Part shown: positions 23,429-30,701 of the stretch, one piece after another
How the letters are laid out: every line of letters starts with the position of its first letter
Numbering within the stretch: position 1 is the stretch's first letter
Assembly (NCBI RefSeq): GCF_003818115.1
Contig: NZ_RPOI01000027.1
Span: 1-43,376 of the forward strand
Source: Citrobacter youngae
GTDB lineage: Bacteria > Pseudomonadota > Gammaproteobacteria > Enterobacterales > Enterobacteriaceae
Length of the DNA: 43,376 bases
Direction: 5' to 3'
Translations under genes and position numbers: made by a program
Notes under the pieces: generated by a model
The model's input: only the letters and a program-made list of their open reading frames with translations
Told to the model about the DNA's origin: nothing
Database searches by the model: none

Positions 23429-23782
23429 TTATACCGTTTTCAATATCATACAGTGTACCCCATTGATAAACCCCAATGCTGTTTGCATATCTTTTCTTAC
23501 CGTCCCATCTGAACATTTTCTTTTTTTTGCAATCACCCTTAACGAAATACCCACAACAAAGTGGGCAATGACCAACTCATATTCATCTGGCTTGTACTTG
23601 CGTAATCTAGATACACAGCCATCAATTAAAATACCTTCATCATCGTTACATTGAAGTCGTGACTTTTTGCCATGTGGAAGTAATCCTTTAAATCCTGCAG
23701 CAATTGGTTGCCAGTCCACACCGCTACTGTCAGCTGCAGCCCATGCTCCCCAACGATCCATCACTTCATACATATCACGCAT
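23429..23782 (-). CDS. Antiterminator Q (phage_antitermQ family)
   Basis: A 117-residue protein of the P21-type Q family. It has MRDMYEVMDRWGAWAAADSS, GVDWQPIAAGFKGLLP, then KYKPDEYELVIAHFVVGISL and AKKRKCSDGTVRKDMQTALG, a helix-turn-helix. Q binds at the late promoter and lets RNA polymerase read through the terminators in the late operon. GGAG lies seven bases before the ATG at 23782. The last residues (NGVHCMILKTV) differ from what I expect in this family, and the plus-strand methylase ends 12 bases beyond its stop. The cassette may therefore have been inserted at the 3' end of Q. Confidence 0.9.
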   Translation of the reverse strand: MRDMYEVMDRWGAWAAADSSGVDWQPIAAGFKGLLPHGKKSRLQCNDDEGILIDGCVSRLRKYKPDEYELVIAHFVVGISLRVIAKKRKCSDGTVRKDMQTALGFINGVHCMILKTV

Positions 23783-23793
23783 CAAACATCTCC

Positions 23794-24834
23794 TTACGCC
23801 AGAACACCAAGCCCATAAGCTCGGTCCAGCACTTTCATTATCATTACCGGCTGAGGAACATATTTTTGCTCAAACTTCACCGGGTCGTTATGTAGTTGCG
23901 TATGGCACTGACGGCACAAAGGGATCGCAAAAATATCATGCGCCTTCGTTGCCATCCCTCCATGCCCCCAGCCGATTAAATGGTGTGGGTCATCTGATGG
24001 TTTGCCGCAGCATTCGCAGGGCTGTGTTTTAACCCATTCCAGATATCGGGGGGCCGTCCAGCGGATCCGCTTTGGGCGTTTCATATAGGTTTGCGGGGAC
24101 TCAAGATCGACCAGAACACCAACTACAGGTTTGAGCGCAGGCACCTGCGCTGATGGCATGTTTACGGTAAACGTGCTGGCTTTGGCTGTAATGATGCTGG
24201 TGGCGGTTACACCCGTTTCGATATCGCATTCACGCATGACTGACTGATGTTCCTCCGAAGGAATACGAAGCGCCCGACCGGCTACTGATTCGGGAATTGC
24301 GTCGGTAACCCCCATACGTACCGCCCACCAGCAAAGTTCCGCCAGCGACAGTTCTCTGGACGGATCCTGATTCAGCGCCACCATGATGCTGTTGATAATC
24401 CAGTTAATAACATTACGTCTCGCCAGCTCTGCAAGTTGCTCGCTGTAGTGGTCACGCAGATGGCTATCACAATGCCCACACAGAAGAACCGATCCGGGTT
24501 CATGATGTAGGATGGTTAACTCATGATAATGGTAATCACTGTGTGGCCACTGGCAGCAGTTACCGCCATAACGCATAAGCCAGTAATCAAGACCACCTAA
24601 CCCACCAGCAGCCTTTGTAACCTTTTCGTCCAGGAAGAACGGTCGCAGGGACTCGTCACACGCAAGCGGCTGGCGAACGTCAGGAACGCGGTCTGCAGGC
24701 AAACGCTCCATACCTGCTGGCTGGCTTTCCACCAGCACGCGTTCACAACTGAATAATGACATCAGCTCACTGCCCGGCTTGAGCAGCACAATTCCAAGCT
24801 CACGTGCAACCACGGGTTTTAGCAGCGCCCTCAT
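23794..24834 (-). CDS. DUF968 family protein with HNH-like zinc region
   Basis: A 346-residue DUF968 protein, common just upstream of Q in lambdoid prophages. It starts MRALLKPVVARELGIVLLKP. The middle has paired Cys (LLCGHCDSHLRDHY). The C-terminal domain, residues ~280-345, is HNH-nuclease-like: PCECCGKPSDDPHHLIGWGH, then DIFAIPLCRQCHTQLHNDP. DHHLIGWG-type HH and HN positions are intact. The start overlaps the rusA stop by ATGA. Function is unproven; a structure-specific nuclease in late recombination is a fair inference given RusA next to it. Confidence 0.88.
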   Translation of the reverse strand: MRALLKPVVARELGIVLLKPGSELMSLFSCERVLVESQPAGMERLPADRVPDVRQPLACDESLRPFFLDEKVTKAAGGLGGLDYWLMRYGGNCCQWPHSDYHYHELTILHHEPGSVLLCGHCDSHLRDHYSEQLAELARRNVINWIINSIMVALNQDPSRELSLAELCWWAVRMGVTDAIPESVAGRALRIPSEEHQSVMRECDIETGVTATSIITAKASTFTVNMPSAQVPALKPVVGVLVDLESPQTYMKRPKRIRWTAPRYLEWVKTQPCECCGKPSDDPHHLIGWGHGGMATKAHDIFAIPLCRQCHTQLHNDPVKFEQKYVPQPVMIMKVLDRAYGLGVLA

Positions 24835-25190
24835 TCTGCTATCTCCCCGATAATTATTTGTCCCTTCTCTCCCCATAATTTAGTGACACGTGAATCCCAG
24901 ATGTGAGCGTCATCTTCGTAGATGGCATCCATCAGGGCTTTCATCATGTTGTCGAAATCAGGTTTAGCCTGGTGTGGTTTACCGTTTAACTCAGCCCGTT
25001 TCTTTTTGCTCCAACTCGCCGGCATCGGAAGAATAAAGGTGACATGCGAACCGCTTTCCGGCAGATCAACACTCTGCAGACGTACTTCATCACAGAAAGC
25101 CCGGTAACGCAGAACCTCAGGGCGATTTTTCCATTTGTCAGCGCGCGTCATTCTGGGCTTACCCATTGGGGTGATATCGTAGACTTTCAC
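24831..25190 (-). CDS. rusA: Holliday junction resolvase RusA
   Basis: A 119-residue RusA-type endonuclease. Conserved are KPDFDNMMKALMDAIYEDDA (D-x-D-N and the catalytic Asp pair) followed by HIWDSRVTKLWGEKGQIIIG. RusA cuts four-way junctions at CC in phage recombination and before packaging. It starts with GTG at 25190 (MKVYDITPMGKPRMTR), because GGAGG lies five bases upstream and the previous gene stops at 25193; earlier starts would overlap it. Confidence 0.93.
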   Translation of the reverse strand: MKVYDITPMGKPRMTRADKWKNRPEVLRYRAFCDEVRLQSVDLPESGSHVTFILPMPASWSKKKRAELNGKPHQAKPDFDNMMKALMDAIYEDDAHIWDSRVTKLWGEKGQIIIGEIAE

Positions 25191-25192
25191 AT

Positions 25193-25393
25193 TCACCTCC
25201 ATGTCCGTTGTTGCCAGGTTCTGTCCTGACACGGAGGCTTAGATACCTCTGGCAAGAACGCGCTGATCGTCCAATGAACGAAGTCATTATCCAGACTACG
25301 CACGGTCTTAATCTGCTTTGCGTGATAGCGGGCTTCCAGTTCGTCAGCCTGCTCAGTGGTGAGTTGGGTATGTTGAAACCAGCTTTTCTTCAT
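25193..25393 (-). CDS. Hypothetical protein upstream of rusA
   Basis: A 66-residue protein, MKKSWFQHTQLTTEQADELE with TVRSLDNDFVHWTISAFLPE. No known family; its start overlaps the stop of the 29-residue gene upstream (TTATGA), and its own stop is two bases before rusA, so the three genes form one coupled set. Similar small proteins occur beside rusA in other enterobacterial prophages as I remember them. It could adapt RusA or replication proteins. Confidence 0.7.
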   Translation of the reverse strand: MKKSWFQHTQLTTEQADELEARYHAKQIKTVRSLDNDFVHWTISAFLPEVSKPPCQDRTWQQRTWR

Positions 25394-25479
25394 AACGCAC
25401 CTCTGGATGCGGCAAAAAGAAAATCGCTGGCGTTGGTTAACGTCAGTACGTGGGATTTCTTGAATTGATCTTGCGCCAT
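25390..25479 (-). CDS. Very small protein (29 residues) coupled to the next gene
   Basis: MAQDQFKKSHVLTLTNASDF-LFAASRGAL. GGAG stands eight bases before the ATG, a textbook ribosome site, and the stop overlaps the next start (TTATGA). Both facts argue for real translation. It may be a functional small protein or a leader that couples translation of the downstream genes. No family recognised. Confidence 0.6.
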   Translation of the reverse strand: MAQDQFKKSHVLTLTNASDFLFAASRGAL

Positions 25480-25521
25480 GGGGCTTTCTCCTGTGGCGCA
25501 GCAGGTATAGGTTGTTCAGGC

Positions 25522-25767
25522 CTATGACGGGAGTGTAACAGAATTCTGGGTAACGCGATAACCAGCCCTTTCCAGCATCTGAGTAAACAACGTCGGTGTA
25601 CCAATAATTTCATTATCCTGAAGAGGCATGAAAGACACCATGCTACCGCGACGGTACATCAGGGCGCGCTCACACTCAGGAAATGATTGCAGCCTGGCAA
25701 CGATGACTCCATCGTGACATCTGATGACTGCGTAGCCTTTTTTGGGCAATTCTAATTTTTCTTTCAC
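25522..25767 (-). CDS. Hypothetical protein
   Basis: An 81-residue protein with GTG start (GGGAG five bases upstream). It begins MKEKLELPKKGYAVIRCHDG and contains ARLQSFPECERALMYRRGSM. I do not recognise a family. It lies between the dinI-like gene and the rusA group and is probably co-transcribed with dinI from the LexA-controlled promoter. Confidence 0.6.
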   Translation of the reverse strand: MKEKLELPKKGYAVIRCHDGVIVARLQSFPECERALMYRRGSMVSFMPLQDNEIIGTPTLFTQMLERAGYRVTQNSVTLPS

Positions 25768-25815
25768 TTAAACTCCCCCATGCAAACGGGATCAAAGTAA
25801 CACCCAAAATAATTT

Positions 25816-26046
25816 TTAAAACCAGTCGTCAGCACTTTCCCAAGTTTTCTGGAGGATTGATTCAATTTTCTTTTTGTCGTCCTGGTCACCGCCAAAAATA
25901 CTTAACCCATCGGCACCTGCACTGCGTATGCTCAGGCTGCAGTTCTCATACTGGTTTCCCAACCTCATAAGCAACTTTTTCTCCAGCGCAGGTACCGCAC
26001 CCTTAGGAAGTTCTTTAGTGCGATCAATGGTTAATTCAACTTTCAT
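25816..26046 (-). CDS. DinI-like SOS modulator
   Basis: A 76-residue protein of the DinI family. MKVELTIDRTKELPKGAVPA and LEKKLLMRLGNQYENCSLSI form the alpha/beta core; GGDQDDKKKIESILQKTWES is the acidic C-terminal helix that mimics DNA and contacts RecA. Such proteins stabilise RecA filaments or block RecA-stimulated cleavage, tuning prophage induction. The ATG at 26046 matches the family start. A near-ideal LexA box lies 21-36 bp upstream, so the gene is SOS induced. Confidence 0.92.
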   Translation of the reverse strand: MKVELTIDRTKELPKGAVPALEKKLLMRLGNQYENCSLSIRSAGADGLSIFGGDQDDKKKIESILQKTWESADDWF

Positions 26047-26066
26047 AATGGCCCCCATTGCACATA

Positions 26067-26082
26067 CTGTATTTTTATACAG
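26067..26082. promoter_or_regulatory. LexA (SOS) box
   Basis: CTGTATTTTTATACAG fits the CTG-N10-CAG consensus with an A/T-rich centre; flanking bases extend the palindrome (TACTGTA...TACAGTA). It lies just upstream of the dinI-like start and should repress it until DNA damage. Confidence 0.93.
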
Positions 26083-26634
26083 TATACCTATAAGCCCAAA
26101 TGATCAACGATTTAAGAGCACAAATTGTTAATTTATTGTCAGGAGCTAAAGATAGAAACCTCCCATATCGAATTGATATTAGCGATGTTTTATTAAGCAT
26201 CTAACAAGTTCTACTGAGAACGCTCCGACAGTTAAGCTCCTACAAAACCTCCGTGGCTGATGGGAGTTCAGTGCACAACCACCGTATAGGCTAAGTGATA
26301 GTGATAGTGATACACGCATTCTGACTAATCTCTAGAGAGGCTTAATCAGTTTTCCAGAGATCTTTTTAACAACACCATCAAAGTTCGATTAAAATTAATC
26401 AAACCACGATCCATCGACTACTTCATTACACATTTGTTAGCGATTTAATGATTGCAACAGTCAATTATTTTTTATCATTTCATGCTGAACTAGCTGCAAT
26501 TATCTGAATCATGATATTTACTTGCATAAATTAATGCATTACTATAGAGACAAAATTTTAATAAGTGAAATTTTTTATTATTTTCTTTCGCTAGAAGTAT
26601 TTTTTATATCACAAATCATTCAATCGGAATAATC
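26083..26634. other. Non-coding region before the PARIS-like genes
   Basis: I see no gene in 26,083-26,634. It is A/T-rich in its right half. It holds a triple GTGATA repeat (26,295-26,312) and an inverted repeat TGCAT-AAATTA-ATGCA (26,523-26,538) overlapping a poor promoter-like TTGCAT...TATAGA. Regulation of the plus-strand ATPase operon probably sits here. Confidence 0.6.
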
Positions 26635-28065
26635 ATGGAAAATTATCTAAGAAGGGTTTCAATCACAAGTCTATTTGAAAGAAACAATAATTACTCAATT
26701 GACTTTATTGAAGGTGCAAACTGTTTATATGGCGATAATGGAACAGGAAAAACCTCCATTATAAATCTAATAGTCAGCAGTTTAAACTGTGATCTAGGAA
26801 AACTTAAAACATTACCTTTTGAGTCGGTTACATTGTATACCGCAAAGACAGGTCAAGTAAGACCCAAAAAGTTCATGCGAGTTGAAAAAAACGCTCCATT
26901 TTTCGAAGGACACAAATTCCAGCCCGGTATAATAAAAATAGAAATAATTTCTGATATGGATTCTGTTGAAATACCTTTCTTTGGAAATGGGAGTTTACCT
27001 ACTCCTTGGGATGAAACTGAAAGTTCCATTTTAGCAAAAATAGAGATTTTAAAAGATAAAATAAAAACAGAATTAACATTAACGCACGTTCCATTGTTGA
27101 GGGTACATGATAGCGAAATATTTAGTGAAAATGGACATGATGAATATTTGCAAATGGCTCTTCGTAAAAAAAGAGTCAACCCTAAACAAATTTCTGAAAT
27201 AATGGATCCAAGCTATAGAGTTATATCATCGATACAATCACAATTTACTGAAGAAGCTAATTTACGTCGAAAGGAGATAACTTCATACCTCGAAAATCTT
27301 AAATCCAGAATAATTGAAAAGGTCATGATTGATCAAAAATTAATTACGCAATCCAAAAAAGCATTAAATTCTATATCTAAAGTAATGAATAGCCCTGACA
27401 ACAACATTGATGGAGAGAGCTATTTTCATAAACTAAAAGACGCTAACATCGACGTTCCTGAAGAAAAAGTAAAGGAACATTTCCAATTGTGGTCTGATCT
27501 TGGTGCAAAATGTCGTGCAGATTATAATGAGCTTAAAAAGTATAGCGTATCTAATAACGATAAAGATATAGAAGCACAACGTAAGGCGCATGATAAATTC
27601 AATAATACATATATGACACTATTCTCTATAACTAATATATATGATCGTTTTCTGTCTATTGTTGAAGATGTTGAAATCATGCAGAATCAAAAGGATCGAA
27701 TTTGGAAAATATTCACAGATTATGAGAATGAAGTTAATTCATACTTTAATAATTCCAAGTCTTTTAATTTAACTGAAGATGGTGAATTCAAAATATACTC
27801 TAACAAAAGAAGAATAAAATTACCCGACCTTTCCTCTGGGGAGAAGCACATCATTACTATTCTTGGCAGAGCCACTTTATCAAATAAAGATGGGGCTGTT
27901 TTTGTTGCTGATGAGCCAGAGTTATCTCTGCATTTAGATTGGCAAAGAAAGATTTTAACATCCATAAAGAAATTATCACCGTTATCCCAAATAATAGTTG
28001 CCACTCACTCTCCTGCTATTTTTACAAAAGGAACTAACCAAATCAATTTAGAGGATTGCAAGTGA
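26635..28065 (+). CDS. ariA: AAA ATPase, AriA-like (PARIS system)
   Basis: The 476-residue ATPase is of the ABC/SMC-like AAA_15 type. Walker A is GDNGTGKT (residues 33-40), the signature LSSGEKHIIT at about 399-408, Walker B GAVFVADEPELSLH (420-433), and the H-loop VATHSPAI (456-463). The middle is helical with a short coiled coil. An AAA_15 ATPase followed by a DUF4435 protein is the make-up of PARIS, in which AriA senses viral anti-restriction proteins and releases AriB. The gene has GGAA five bases before the ATG. It is A/T-rich and on the strand opposite the phage genes on both sides, which marks it as inserted cargo. Other OLD-like ATPases are possible. Confidence 0.75.
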   Translation: MENYLRRVSITSLFERNNNYSIDFIEGANCLYGDNGTGKTSIINLIVSSLNCDLGKLKTLPFESVTLYTAKTGQVRPKKFMRVEKNAPFFEGHKFQPGIIKIEIISDMDSVEIPFFGNGSLPTPWDETESSILAKIEILKDKIKTELTLTHVPLLRVHDSEIFSENGHDEYLQMALRKKRVNPKQISEIMDPSYRVISSIQSQFTEEANLRRKEITSYLENLKSRIIEKVMIDQKLITQSKKALNSISKVMNSPDNNIDGESYFHKLKDANIDVPEEKVKEHFQLWSDLGAKCRADYNELKKYSVSNNDKDIEAQRKAHDKFNNTYMTLFSITNIYDRFLSIVEDVEIMQNQKDRIWKIFTDYENEVNSYFNNSKSFNLTEDGEFKIYSNKRRIKLPDLSSGEKHIITILGRATLSNKDGAVFVADEPELSLHLDWQRKILTSIKKLSPLSQIIVATHSPAIFTKGTNQINLEDCK

Positions 28066-28919
28066 TGGCTGGAATTCCTACTTATGATATAGAAGAAAAT
28101 TTAAGAAGGATAGACATGCAACGCTCCTTGAAATTTGTTGTAGTTGAAGGAAGCGATGATGTTCCGATTTATGAAAACATTGTATCTTCCGTCACTGCGA
28201 ACGGTGTCGATTTTGAAGTTATTCATTCAGGTGGGAAACCGCGAATTAAGACGTTTCTATCTGAAAACCCTAAAGCAAGAAATTGTATATTTATCATAGA
28301 TCGCGACTTTGATATTTTTGATGACGAGTTTGAGAACTTGGTATATCTTGAGCGATATTCAATAGAAAACTTTTACTTTTGCGAAGATGTTTTAAAAGCT
28401 GTAGTGGCAATGTCTGTAAAAGTAAAACTTAATGTCGCTCATGAAATATTAGATTTGCAAAGTTTTATTGATTACAGTACTCCTATATTGCTAAGGCTAT
28501 TCTTTGCAATATATTACTATCAGCAGGTAGAAGCAAAACGATTGTTTGAAAATAATCTTCCCGTTGAAAGTTGGAGCGAAGCCTTTATATGCCAAGATGA
28601 CAATTGGAGAATATGCCCAAATAAGATTCAGACACTTATCTCTCGACTATATCCAAATGGATATGACGAAACCGTGGCTGAAAATTATTATAATGAACAA
28701 TATACCTCTTCCGGGAAGGTTATAGAAGACTTTCCCGGAAAAATGCTCAAGGTAGCACTTCAGCGATACCTAAAGGATACAGTTATAAAACTAAACCCCA
28801 AATTTGGAAGTAAATTTAGCAACACTGATGTTACTTGTACATTACTGATGTCTAATTTACATCGTTCCCGAGATCTAAACAAAAATTTGGAACCAGTTTA
28901 TAATTTCCTTTTAGGATAA
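28065..28919 (+). CDS. ariB: DUF4435/TOPRIM nuclease, AriB-like (PARIS system)
   Basis: The 284-residue protein is a DUF4435 TOPRIM-type protein. FVVVEGSDDVPIY holds the catalytic Glu28; CIFIIDRDFDIFDD holds the D-x-D pair (79/81); LERYSIENFYFCED is the DUF4435 hallmark R-x-S-x-E-N. In PARIS, AriB is the toxin, a nuclease freed by AriA, acting on host tRNA. The ATG overlaps the AriA stop (TGATG), with GAGG ten bases upstream; TTG and GTG codons just before it are less likely. A hairpin terminator follows the stop closely. All expected active-site positions are present, so the system looks intact. Confidence 0.78.
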   Translation: MAGIPTYDIEENLRRIDMQRSLKFVVVEGSDDVPIYENIVSSVTANGVDFEVIHSGGKPRIKTFLSENPKARNCIFIIDRDFDIFDDEFENLVYLERYSIENFYFCEDVLKAVVAMSVKVKLNVAHEILDLQSFIDYSTPILLRLFFAIYYYQQVEAKRLFENNLPVESWSEAFICQDDNWRICPNKIQTLISRLYPNGYDETVAENYYNEQYTSSGKVIEDFPGKMLKVALQRYLKDTVIKLNPKFGSKFSNTDVTCTLLMSNLHRSRDLNKNLEPVYNFLLG

Positions 28920-28924
28920 ATGCT

Positions 28925-28957
28925 CCCCCTCAACAACATAAAATGTTATTGAGGGGG
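28925..28957 (+). terminator. Hairpin after the PARIS-like operon
   Basis: CCCCCTCAA pairs with TTGAGGGGG, extended inside by AACA/TGTT pairs around a TAAAA loop. The T run is weak (AATTT). The symmetry would let it work on both strands. Confidence 0.75.
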
Positions 28958-29220
28958 AATTTCACTTATTTCCATTATTAACAGATCGTTTATGGTAAAT
29001 ATGTTAACTAAATTCAGATAATTGATTTAATGACATCGCAATAGAAAAATTTACCTTTCAAGAATAACAATCATCAATAAGCAAGTAAAAGGAATAACAA
29101 ATCAAAATATAAATAAAAGACTAATATCATTACGGCATGATTTCAATTAACAATTCAGTCATTGATAGAGCTTGATTATAAAAATCAACAGTATATTATA
29201 TAAAATAATATTTATTTAAC
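28958..29220. other. A/T-rich gap downstream of the cargo
   Basis: No gene, strong promoter or long repeat is seen between the hairpin and the stop of the DUF977 gene. The base composition matches the PARIS-like genes rather than the phage, so this is probably the right part of the inserted block. Confidence 0.6.
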
Positions 29221-29592
29221 CTAATTTAAGAAATCAAACACTGTAACAGATTTTAATGCTGGCATCCTCCCCACGATTTCAATAACCCGGCGCATAACTG
29301 CACTTCCCCGAAAATCTGCTGGTAACTCAATCAGAGGTTTACTCGAGCCGTAAGAAAAACGCTGGAGATCGAAATCAATCACAGCCTTTTGGTCCCTGAA
29401 CAAACCAAGACGACCGTAACGAATGAGTTCGCCGCGTTCGGCTGCTACGCGGAAATACTTCTCAGCAGTCTGACGATGCAGCGACAACATCTGCGATGCC
29501 TCGCTAACGGTTAAGCGTCCACGGATTTTCACCTCTTCGATGATCACCCGGATAAGTGCCGCCTGCTCTTCTGGTGTGTTTGGCCTTGGCAT
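29221..29592 (-). CDS. DUF977-like helix-turn-helix protein
   Basis: A 123-residue protein of the DUF977 type: MPRPNTPEEQAALIRVIIEE, then a winged helix (GRLTVSEASQMLSLHRQTAE, KYFRVAAERGELIRYGRLGL) and FRDQKAVIDFDLQRF. GGAGGT lies seven bases before the ATG at 29592, six bases after the upstream stop. Usual neighbour of PerC-like proteins in enterobacterial prophages; a DNA-binding regulator of unknown target. Confidence 0.75.
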   Translation of the reverse strand: MPRPNTPEEQAALIRVIIEEVKIRGRLTVSEASQMLSLHRQTAEKYFRVAAERGELIRYGRLGLFRDQKAVIDFDLQRFSYGSSKPLIELPADFRGSAVMRRVIEIVGRMPALKSVTVFDFLN

Positions 29593-29597
29593 GCTGA

Positions 29598-30014
29598 TCA
29601 CCTCCGGGCCATACGCAGGCATTCATTTCGTTGCTGCGCTATACGTGAAACTTCAGCTGAACTACGGGCAATGTCTAACATGTCGGTATATACCTTTGCC
29701 GCGCGCCGCCAGAGTCCTCGGGACTGCAGGTCTTTCGCCATTTTCTCCGCTAATTGCGTTTCAACCGGATCGCTTTTCTCTTCCATGAAGGGCAGTTTTA
29801 CGTCAGGTAATTCTGCATCCGGAGCGATGTTATAAACATACTGAGTTCCGTTGTGAGTTCGCAGAACTGTGCCGCTAATAGTCAACGCGCGCAGAAACTT
29901 ACCTGCGGTACCGGATGGAATATCCAGTGCTTCACATACGTCACGTAATATGCAGTTCGGGGTATGGCGCACCACTATCGCTACCCGGTCTTTCTGAGAG
30001 ATTTCTATGGTCAT
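29598..30014 (-). CDS. PerC-family regulator-like protein
   Basis: A 138-residue protein. The N-terminal part is a winged helix (VVRHTPNCILRDVCEALDIP with SGTAGKFLRALTISGTVLR). The C-terminal segment AEKMAKDLQSRGLWRRAAKV followed by YTDMLDIARSSAE is the PerC signature (RGLWRRAA). PerC-like proteins are transcription activators carried by many phages and islands, some of which act on host virulence genes. Its start ATG lies in a copy of the ACGAGTTTTGACCAAT linker repeat and has no clear ribosome site. Confidence 0.75.
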   Translation of the reverse strand: MTIEISQKDRVAIVVRHTPNCILRDVCEALDIPSGTAGKFLRALTISGTVLRTHNGTQYVYNIAPDAELPDVKLPFMEEKSDPVETQLAEKMAKDLQSRGLWRRAAKVYTDMLDIARSSAEVSRIAQQRNECLRMARR

Positions 30015-30028
30015 TGGTCAATACTCGT
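30007..30028 (-). repeat. Linker repeat copy (ACGAGTATTGACCAATGACC)
   Basis: One of four similar segments at gene junctions. Here it supplies the ATG of the PerC-like gene. Confidence 0.8.
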
Positions 30029-30029
30029 T

Positions 30030-30701
30030 TTAGTTAATTAAACCTGCCGCTTTGCGGCGTTTGTATTCTTCCATCAGTATTTGCGCTGGCGTTGGTCCCG
30101 CCGGATGGTGCGGCGCCGCCAGTTGACGTCGAATTGGTGGCACACTTAGTCCATTACCAACATGCTTCGACCACTTCGTAAGTAACTTTTCCGCCAGTCG
30201 TTTCAGCTCCCCCTCTGTCATTTGTCGTTCTACACCGGTTCTGCGCATTTCGATGCAGATGTGATACAGCACTGGCTGAGGCCATGGATATTTATCGCTA
30301 CCTGAATACCGATATGACTCATTGCGCCAGCGCCGGTATTCCGTCATAACCTGTTCCGACGTCAGTCCGAATGGATTAGCTCCACTCTCCGAAACCAGAG
30401 AAACAAACTCAGCAAGGTCAGGCGGCCATGTATTTCCCATTGCGCAGCGCTCCATGCACTGCTGACAGACCAGCCGAATTTGCTGTTCAGTCATCGAACC
30501 TATCTGGGCTATCCAGATAGGCGAAGGCTCCGCCCCGTTCTTCTGGGTCCATCGATTCGAATACACCTCCCCCATGACCTGCCACAGACGCCAGGCTGTT
30601 TCCGTCGCCATCAAGTCCATTCCTGCGGCGCCACTCTGCGTGGGCTGACTGAATTTGCTGAACTGCCCGGGATGCTGTTGGTTCTGATCCTGTTCCCACA
30701 T
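30030..30701 (-). CDS. Replication protein P-like (helicase loader)
   Basis: A 223-residue protein of the phage replication protein P type. The body has WRLWQVMGEVYSNRWTQKNG, EQQIRLVCQQCMERCAMGNT and WPPDLAEFVSLVSESGANPF, followed by YPWPQPVLYHICIEMRRTGV, all in lambda P order. It should load the host DnaB helicase. GGAGGT stands seven bases before the ATG at 30701, so translation starts deep inside the O-like gene and the two frames overlap by 215 bases. Initiation inside the upstream gene couples the two replication proteins. Confidence 0.82.
   Translation of the reverse strand: MWEQDQNQQHPGQFSKFSQPTQSGAAGMDLMATETAWRLWQVMGEVYSNRWTQKNGAEPSPIWIAQIGSMTEQQIRLVCQQCMERCAMGNTWPPDLAEFVSLVSESGANPFGLTSEQVMTEYRRWRNESYRYSGSDKYPWPQPVLYHICIEMRRTGVERQMTEGELKRLAEKLLTKWSKHVGNGLSVPPIRRQLAAPHHPAGPTPAQILMEEYKRRKAAGLIN

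Noticed and set aside
26295..26312. GTGATA repeated three times, considered as a phase-variable repeat
   Set aside because: The unit is six bases, lies outside any gene, and is too short to support a claim.
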